5,049 nucleotides of DNA. It comes from Ghiorsea sp. (GTDB taxonomy: Bacteria; Pseudomonadota; Zetaproteobacteria; Mariprofundales; Mariprofundaceae). The notes beneath the pieces are model-generated. The model was not told the DNA's origin and did no database searches. It saw only the letters and a program-made list of their open reading frames with translations. Where the stretch lies: NCBI GenBank assembly GCA_027019685.1, contig JALUWH010000329.1, positions 1 to 5,049 on the forward strand, read 5' to 3'. Of this stretch, positions 1 through 5,049 are shown piece by piece (position 1 is the stretch's first letter; the number at the start of each line of letters is the position of its first letter). The position numbers were made by a program, and so were the translations under genes.

Positions 1-47
1 ATACTAGGCATGGAGTTTGCTTATTGTTAAAAAAAGAAGCAGCTACC

Positions 48-54
48 GAAGAGG
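48..54 (+). promoter_or_regulatory. Ribosome binding site supporting the nirB start at 60
   Basis: GAAGAGG lies five bases before the ATG at 60 and is a good Shine-Dalgarno match. It favours this ATG over the in-frame TTG at 24, although that TTG also has a GGAG (12-15) eight bases upstream. The call rests on motif and spacing only. Confidence 0.6.
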
Positions 55-59
55 TTGAA

Positions 60-2519
60 ATGAGCAATAAGAAGAAGTTGGTAATGATTGGTAATGGCAT
101 GGCTGGTGTGCGTGCGATTGAAGAGATTCTGAAGGCCAATCCCGACATGTTTGATATTACGATTTTTGGTGCGGAAAAATATCCAAACTACAATCGTATT
201 ATGCTTTCACCTGTGCTTGCAGGCGATACCACGATTGAAGATATTATCTTGAATGATGAGCAGTGGTATAAAGATAATGGTATTAAGCTGCACATGGGTA
301 AGAAGGTTACGGACATTCATCGTGGTAAAAAAGTGGTTACCGCTGAAGATGGAACGACGGCTGAATATGATAATTTGATTATCGCAACAGGTTCTAATCC
401 GTTTATTATTCCTATCCCAGGGCATGATAAAGATGGCGTGATTGCATTCCGTGATATTGAAGATTGCGATAAAATGTTTGAAGCGGCGAAAACATACAAA
501 AAAGCTGCGGTGATTGGTGGCGGATTGCTGGGCTTGGAAGCGGCGAAAGGTTTATTAAACCTTGGTATGGAAGCCACGGTGATGCATGACCAAGATACTT
601 TGATGAATATGCAGCTGGATACTGTGGCTGGCGAGATGCTTAAAACTTCGCTGGAAGCGCAAGGTATGCAATTTAAAATGTCCACACTGACCACTGAAGT
701 TACAGGTGATAAGCGTGTTGAAGGTTTAAAATTTAAAGATGGTTCAACGCTAGACTGTGATTTGCTTGTGATGGCAGTGGGTATTCGCCCGAACAAAGCC
801 TTGGCTGAATCATGTGGTTTATTCTGCAATAATGGTATTGTGGTGAATGACTACATGCAGACAGTGACGGATGCATCGGTATATGTTGTGGGTGAGTGCG
901 CTGAGCATAGAGGCATTGCATACGGTCTTGTTGCACCACTGTTTGAGCAAGCCAAGGTCTTGGCATATCAAATCACAGGTAATGGTTTAAAATCATATAC
1001 AGGTTCTGTGGTGTCCACCAAATTGAAAGTATCAGGTATTGATGTGTTTTCAGCAGGTGACTTCATGGGCACGCCGGGCGCAGATACGATTGAATTATTG
1101 GATAAACACGGTGGCGTTTATAAGAAAATGATTCTTGAAGATGATAAAATCAAAGGCGTGGTCATGTTTGGCGATACTGCAGATGGCCCTACTTTCTTCC
1201 AGTGGATGCAAGATGCTAAAGATGTGTCAGAGCTGCGCTCTAGCATTTTGTTCTCTGCATCAGGTTTGGGTGATTCGGGTCATTCAGGGGAAGATCAAGC
1301 TTCAGCCATGTCTGATGACACGGTGGTTTGTGGCTGTAACGGCACAACCAAAAAAGATATTGTGGATGCGATTACCAAGGAAGGTTTAACCACGCGTAAA
1401 GAAGTGACGGCTTGCACCAAAGCAGGTGGTTCATGCGGTGGTTGTATTGGCCTGGTTGAGCAACTGTTGGCATCAACTTTGGGTACAGCGTTTGTAGAAT
1501 CAGAAAACGACCCCATCTGTGGTTGTACAGAATACAATCACGAGCAAGTCAAAGAGCAAATCAAAGCCAAGAAACTTACCCATGTGCGTGAAGTGATGAA
1601 TGTGTTGGATTGGGAAAGCGAAGGCTGCCAAGTTTGTCGCCCAGCGATTAACTATTATATTGGTATGACTTGGCCTGAAGATTCAGAGGATGACCGCACT
1701 TCGCGTATCGCCAATGAAAAAATGCATGCCAACATTCAAAAAGACGGAACGTTCTCTGTGATTCCACGTATTTATGGTGGCGTAACCACACCTGATGAGT
1801 TGATTAAAATTGCAACGGTAGCTAAGAAATATGAAGTGCCTACTGTAAAAATCACAGGTGGTCAGCGCATTGATTTATTGGGTGTAAAAAAAGAAGATTT
1901 GACAGCGATGTGGAAAGATTTGGGCATGGCATGTGGTTATGCTTATGGTAAAGCATTGCGTACGGTGAAAACTTGCGTGGGTTCAGAGTGGTGCAGGTTT
2001 GGTACACAAGATTCTACATCTTTGGGTATCCATTTGGAAAAACAACTCGATCATATTTGGTTTCCAGCCAAAGTGAAATTGGCAGTATCCGGTTGCCCAC
2101 GAAATTGTGCAGAAGCAACGATTAAAGATGTGGGTATTGTTGGCGTGGAAGGCGGTTGGGAAATCAGCACAGGTGGTAACGGTGGCGTACATGTTGTGGC
2201 AACAGAGCTGTTGTGCATTGTTGAGAATGAAGCAGAAGTTGAAGAAATCACTAAGGCTTATTTGCAGCACTACCGTGAAACAGGTCGTCACAATGAGCGT
2301 ACTGCGCCTTGGCAACAACGTGTAGGTTTAGACAGTATCAAAGCTGCGGTTGTGGATGATATTGAAAATCGTAAAGCTTTGGTTGGGCGTTTACATGCCT
2401 ACCTTGATGCACAAGCGCATGACCCATGGGTAGCGCGTGTCGAAGATGCAGATAAAGGTTATGAAAAATTCACGGAATACAAGCCCATTGATATTCCTGT
2501 TCGTGTGGAGTCAGTATAA
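60..2519 (+). CDS. nirB: NADH-dependent assimilatory nitrite reductase, large subunit NirB
   Basis: This cytoplasmic sirohaem enzyme reduces nitrite to ammonium with electrons from NADH. From the ATG at 60 it has 819 residues, near the roughly 850 of E. coli NirB. Visible in order: an FAD-binding GNGMAG (11-16) and ATGS (109-112), an NAD-binding GGGLLG (153-158), and a second FAD contact, GECAEH (278-283). Two BFD-like 2Fe-2S modules follow (C424, C426, C459, C462, then C487, C489, C523, C526). The ferredoxin-like half of the NIR/SIR fold comes next (about 555-620, with TGGQRIDLLG from 599), then the sirohaem/4Fe-4S ligands C639, C645, C679 and C683 in CVGSEWC and CPRNC. No signal peptide is seen. 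I chose ATG 60 because the protein then begins like other NirBs, with the FAD motif ten residues in, and GAAGAGG lies five bases upstream. The frame stays open to the left edge, and a TTG at 24 with GGAG at 12-15 is an alternative that would add 12 residues. The gene overlaps nirD by one base. Family assignment is very secure. Confidence 0.97.
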   Translation: MSNKKKLVMIGNGMAGVRAIEEILKANPDMFDITIFGAEKYPNYNRIMLSPVLAGDTTIEDIILNDEQWYKDNGIKLHMGKKVTDIHRGKKVVTAEDGTTAEYDNLIIATGSNPFIIPIPGHDKDGVIAFRDIEDCDKMFEAAKTYKKAAVIGGGLLGLEAAKGLLNLGMEATVMHDQDTLMNMQLDTVAGEMLKTSLEAQGMQFKMSTLTTEVTGDKRVEGLKFKDGSTLDCDLLVMAVGIRPNKALAESCGLFCNNGIVVNDYMQTVTDASVYVVGECAEHRGIAYGLVAPLFEQAKVLAYQITGNGLKSYTGSVVSTKLKVSGIDVFSAGDFMGTPGADTIELLDKHGGVYKKMILEDDKIKGVVMFGDTADGPTFFQWMQDAKDVSELRSSILFSASGLGDSGHSGEDQASAMSDDTVVCGCNGTTKKDIVDAITKEGLTTRKEVTACTKAGGSCGGCIGLVEQLLASTLGTAFVESENDPICGCTEYNHEQVKEQIKAKKLTHVREVMNVLDWESEGCQVCRPAINYYIGMTWPEDSEDDRTSRIANEKMHANIQKDGTFSVIPRIYGGVTTPDELIKIATVAKKYEVPTVKITGGQRIDLLGVKKEDLTAMWKDLGMACGYAYGKALRTVKTCVGSEWCRFGTQDSTSLGIHLEKQLDHIWFPAKVKLAVSGCPRNCAEATIKDVGIVGVEGGWEISTGGNGGVHVVATELLCIVENEAEVEEITKAYLQHYRETGRHNERTAPWQQRVGLDSIKAAVVDDIENRKALVGRLHAYLDAQAHDPWVARVEDADKGYEKFTEYKPIDIPVRVESV

Positions 2520-2830
2520 TGTCGGAACAATGGATTGAAGTATGTAAGTTGGATGAAATTCCACCATCACAAGCGCGCACAGTACGAGCGGATAACACTG
2601 TGATTGCAGTATTTCGTTTAACAGATGACAGGGTGAAAGCGGTTGAAAACCGTTGTCCGCATAAAGATGGGCCATTGGCAGAAGGCATTATTTCTGGCGA
2701 TGATATTTTGTGTCCATTACACAACTGGCGTATTCATTTGGATGATGGTCAAGTGGCTGCACCCGATGAAGGTTGCGTGAAAACGTATCCTGTTAAAGTT
2801 GAAAGTGGTACAGTCTTTTTACAAGCTTAA
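2519..2830 (+). CDS. nirD: Nitrite reductase small subunit NirD, Rieske 2Fe-2S protein
   Basis: This 103-residue, single-domain Rieske protein is the small partner of NirB and is expected to act in the cytoplasm. The cluster-binding pattern is complete: C46-P-H48 in CPHKDGPL, then C65-P-L-H68 in CPLHNW, 16 residues apart. The length matches the NirD family. There is no signal peptide or membrane segment, which argues against a cytochrome bc-type Rieske protein. The start is fixed by the TAATG overlap with the nirB stop and by GGAG at 2507-2510, eight bases upstream, so translation is probably coupled to nirB. Some NirD proteins, as I recall including the E. coli one, have lost cluster ligands; this one keeps all four and should carry a real 2Fe-2S centre. 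A general Rieske ferredoxin is the alternative reading, but its position directly behind nirB makes NirD far more likely. Confidence 0.95.
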   Translation: MSEQWIEVCKLDEIPPSQARTVRADNTVIAVFRLTDDRVKAVENRCPHKDGPLAEGIISGDDILCPLHNWRIHLDDGQVAAPDEGCVKTYPVKVESGTVFLQA

Positions 2831-2835
2831 TGCTT

Positions 2836-2852
2836 AACCACATGATGTGGTT
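2836..2852 (+). terminator. Inverted repeat between nirD and the nitrate reductase gene (weak terminator or mRNA hairpin)
   Basis: AACCACA and TGTGGTT form a perfect 7-bp stem around TGA, starting five bases after the nirD stop. The stem has only three G-C pairs and is followed by TGTTC rather than a run of T, so strong intrinsic termination is unlikely. It could be a partial attenuator, an mRNA-stabilising hairpin or a dyad operator. The repeat is seen directly; any function is inferred. Confidence 0.35.
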
Positions 2853-2867
2853 TGTTCAATCAATGAT

Positions 2868-2871
2868 GGAG
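2868..2871 (+). promoter_or_regulatory. Ribosome binding site of the nitrate reductase gene
   Basis: GGAG lies five bases before the ATG at 2877. An in-frame TAG at 2874-2876 directly precedes that ATG, so no longer N-terminus is possible and the start is firmly set. Confidence 0.7.
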
Positions 2872-2876
2872 CTTAG

Positions 2877-5049
2877 ATGACACAAACAGTCAATAGTGCC
2901 TGTTCCTATTGTGGTACAGGCTGCGGAATTGTATTGGAAACCGATGGTGAAAACATTATTTCACTCAGCGGCGATACCAAGCATCCAACCAATGAGGGTA
3001 AGCTTTGCTCCAAGGGCAGGGAATTGCATCAAACGGTCAATACCCAAGACCGTTTGTTGGTGCCCCAGATGCGCACATCTTTGGATGCGCCTTTTGCACC
3101 TGTGGATTGGGATACAGCTTTAAGTCACACGGCACAAAAATTTGCAGATATTATCCAAGAGCATGGCCCTGATGCGGTGGCATTTTATGTGTCGGGTCAG
3201 TTGTTGACCGAAGATTATTATGTGTTTAACAAGCTCATGAAAGGGTTTGTTGGCAGCAATAATATTGATACTAATTCTAGGCTTTGTATGAGTTCTGCGG
3301 TGGCAGGTTATAAACGTGCATTTGGTGCAGATGGTCCACCGACCTGTTATGCAGATATTGAATTGGCATCCTGCTTTTTTATCACAGGCGCAAACCCAGC
3401 GTATGCTCATCCCATTGTTTTTCGCAGATTAGAAGCTGCCAAAGAAGCCAACCCTGATTTAAAAATTATCGTGGCAGACCCTCGTCGCACCGATACTTGC
3501 TCGATTGCTGATTTACATTTGCCACTCAAACCCGGTACAGATGTGGTGCTGTATCAAGCCATGTTGCATGTGATGATTCAAGAAGACTTATTGGATGAAG
3601 CTTATATCGCGGCGCATACGGTAGATTTTGACGCGGTCAAAGCCAAAGCTTTATCGCTTAACCTTTTACAAGCAGCAGAAACCTGTGGGCTGGATGCCAA
3701 TGATATTGTGCAGGCAGCGCGCTGGTTTGCGACCAACAAAACCCTTTCATTTTGGACCATGGGTTTAAACCAATCTTCATCGGGCACAGACAAAAATAAC
3801 GCCTTGATTAACCTTCATTTGGCAACAGGGCTCATCGGTAAAGAGGGTTGTGGTCCATTTTCGCTTACAGGACAACCCAATGCCATGGGTGGCCGTGAAG
3901 TGGGCGGTATGGCAAATATGTTGGCGGCGCACAGGGATTATACCAACCCAGAACACCGCCAAGAAGTGTCAGATTATTGGGGTGTGGATGATGTTTCTAG
4001 TAAACCGGGTTTAACGGCAACGGAATTATTCTCAGCTTTAGAAGAAGGAACGGTCAAAGCGGTATGGATTGCCTGCACCAATCCGATTGTATCTATGCCT
4101 GATGCGAAGCGCGCAGAAGCAGCGCTCAAAAAAGCAGAGCTGGTGATGGTATCGGATGCTTATCATCCTACGGATACCACCAAGTTAGCGCATGTGTTAT
4201 TCCCTGCATCAGGTTGGGCAGAAAAAGAAGGCACGATTACCAACACCGAGCGGCGTATCACGCACTTGCAGCAAGCCATTCCCAAAGCGGGGTTATCCCG
4301 CGATGATTGGAAAATCGCGGCTGATTTTGGAATCGTGTTGGGTGAAAAGCTTGGCAAAGATTGGTCAAAAGCGTTTGCTTATGAAACAGCAGGTGACGTG
4401 TTTGATGAGCATTGCGGTTTAACCAAGGGTATGGACATTGATATTTCAGGGTTATCGTATGCTGTGCTTGATGAATTTGGCCCGCAACAGTGGCCATTTA
4501 GGCAAGGTGGCGAACCAAACCAAACAATTCGCTTATACACAGATAATCAATACGAAACTGCCGACAAAAAAGCACATTTTATTGATATGGACTATATTCC
4601 CGTTGCTGAACCCACGGATACAGATTACCCCTTATCGTTGACCACGGGTCGTATTCGCGACCAATGGCATACCATGACCAAATCAGGAACTGTACCGCAA
4701 CTGATGCAGCATATTCCCGTGCCTACGTTGCAAATCCATCCTGATGATGCAGCAAATTACGGCATTGAAGAAGGTGCTTTGGTACAAATTGATTCAAGGC
4801 AAGGGCAAGTGATTGTGCCTGCACAAATCAGCAAAGATATTCGTACGGGTTTAATCTTTTTGCCCATGCATTGGGGCAGGATGACTGCGCGCAGCGGCAG
4901 AGCCAACAGCCTGATTAAAACAGCGATTGACCCCGTATCCAAAGAGCCAGAATACAAACATGCAGCCGTGCGTATCGCGCCATTTCAAGCAGCTTGGCAG
5001 GGTATGATGCTGATGGCTGGGCAACACACCGATTTAGGGCGCAAAATGA
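2877..5049 (+). CDS. nasA: Assimilatory nitrate reductase catalytic subunit (NasA/NarB type), 3' end beyond window
   Basis: This molybdenum bis-MGD enzyme reduces nitrate to nitrite in the cytoplasm, the step before NirBD. I read 724 codons from the ATG at 2877 with no stop. The N-terminal 4Fe-4S ligands are C9, C12, C16 and C44 (CSYCGTGC, then KLCSKG), with K46 at the lysine conserved between the cluster and the cofactor. C137 in NSRLCMSSAV is the expected molybdenum ligand. TGQPNAMGGREVGG (331-344) is a signature of this subfamily. The C-terminal dinucleotide-binding domain contains TTGRIRDQWHT (589-599) and PMHWGRMT (663-670) and ends near residue 700. There is no Tat signal before C9, which argues against periplasmic NapA. 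Related formate dehydrogenases usually carry selenocysteine or cysteine in a different context. The ATG is preceded by GGAG, follows an in-frame TAG and lies 46 bases after nirD, so it is probably in the same operon. Cyanobacterial NarB is about this length, while Klebsiella-type NasA is longer with a C-terminal 2Fe-2S region, so the missing tail decides the subtype. Confidence 0.95.
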   Translation, partial: MTQTVNSACSYCGTGCGIVLETDGENIISLSGDTKHPTNEGKLCSKGRELHQTVNTQDRLLVPQMRTSLDAPFAPVDWDTALSHTAQKFADIIQEHGPDAVAFYVSGQLLTEDYYVFNKLMKGFVGSNNIDTNSRLCMSSAVAGYKRAFGADGPPTCYADIELASCFFITGANPAYAHPIVFRRLEAAKEANPDLKIIVADPRRTDTCSIADLHLPLKPGTDVVLYQAMLHVMIQEDLLDEAYIAAHTVDFDAVKAKALSLNLLQAAETCGLDANDIVQAARWFATNKTLSFWTMGLNQSSSGTDKNNALINLHLATGLIGKEGCGPFSLTGQPNAMGGREVGGMANMLAAHRDYTNPEHRQEVSDYWGVDDVSSKPGLTATELFSALEEGTVKAVWIACTNPIVSMPDAKRAEAALKKAELVMVSDAYHPTDTTKLAHVLFPASGWAEKEGTITNTERRITHLQQAIPKAGLSRDDWKIAADFGIVLGEKLGKDWSKAFAYETAGDVFDEHCGLTKGMDIDISGLSYAVLDEFGPQQWPFRQGGEPNQTIRLYTDNQYETADKKAHFIDMDYIPVAEPTDTDYPLSLTTGRIRDQWHTMTKSGTVPQLMQHIPVPTLQIHPDDAANYGIEEGALVQIDSRQGQVIVPAQISKDIRTGLIFLPMHWGRMTARSGRANSLIKTAIDPVSKEPEYKHAAVRIAPFQAAWQGMMLMAGQHTDLGRKM

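Noticed and set aside
1..30. Possible tail of an upstream gene ending at TAA 28-30
   Set aside because: Only nine sense codons precede the stop in that frame and nothing is recognisable, so it cannot be told from chance.
29..35. Run of seven A as a programmed frameshift site
   Set aside because: It lies before the chosen nirB start, and the other frame entering it already stops at TAA 28-30, so there is no product to join.
317..829. 170-codon open frame on the minus strand inside nirB
   Set aside because: It lies wholly opposite the FAD/NAD domain of NirB, its translation is low-complexity serine-rich, and it shows no recognisable motif.
1983..2318. Minus-strand open frame of 111 codons opposite the sirohaem domain
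   Set aside because: It overlaps the most conserved part of nirB and the translation resembles no protein I recognise, so it is an antisense shadow.
2896..3123. Plus-strand 75-codon open frame at the start of the nitrate reductase
   Set aside because: It is an alternate frame of the nitrate reductase gene, whose own frame shows the 4Fe-4S ligands and is open for 724 codons.
5046..5049. ATGA at the right edge as a stop-start overlap with a next gene
   Set aside because: The ATG is codon 724 of the nitrate reductase frame itself. The TGA frame has a TAG at 5035-5037, so the TGA does not end this gene.
1..5049. Mobile elements, CRISPR arrays, tRNA or rRNA genes, or a novel system
   Set aside because: The window is almost fully occupied by three well-known genes. 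I saw no direct-repeat arrays, transposase, terminal repeats or RNA gene signatures.

Overview
The window is a compact, single-strand nitrogen-assimilation operon reading left to right: NADH-dependent nitrite reductase large subunit (nirB, 60-2519), its Rieske-type small subunit (nirD, 2519-2830), and a cytoplasmic molybdenum assimilatory nitrate reductase of the NasA/NarB type (2877 to beyond the right edge). Almost every base is coding. The only noncoding stretches are about 59 bases at the left edge and 46 bases between nirD and the nitrate reductase gene.

The organism is most likely a Gram-negative proteobacterium. The gene order nirB-nirD-nasA, the NirB sequence type (two BFD-like 2Fe-2S modules before the sirohaem domain) and good Shine-Dalgarno sites all fit. 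Codon use is moderately AT-rich, with many TTG/TTA leucine codons and frequent A/T third positions, in the range of lower-GC marine or chemolithotrophic gamma- (or related) proteobacteria. I cannot name a genus from this sequence.

Together the genes encode conversion of nitrate to ammonium in the cytoplasm. The molybdenum enzyme reduces nitrate to nitrite by two electrons, and NirBD reduces nitrite to ammonium by six electrons using NADH through FAD, 2Fe-2S centres, a 4Fe-4S centre and sirohaem. nirB and nirD overlap by one base (TAATG), which suggests translational coupling. A short inverted repeat sits between nirD and the nitrate reductase gene. No transporter, regulator or dedicated flavoprotein donor for the nitrate reductase is visible, so these must lie outside the window.

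I looked for an undescribed system and did not find one. The points worth a second look are the intact Rieske ligands in NirD, the two fully liganded BFD-like modules in NirB, the intergenic hairpin, and the nitrate reductase frame that is still open at the last base.
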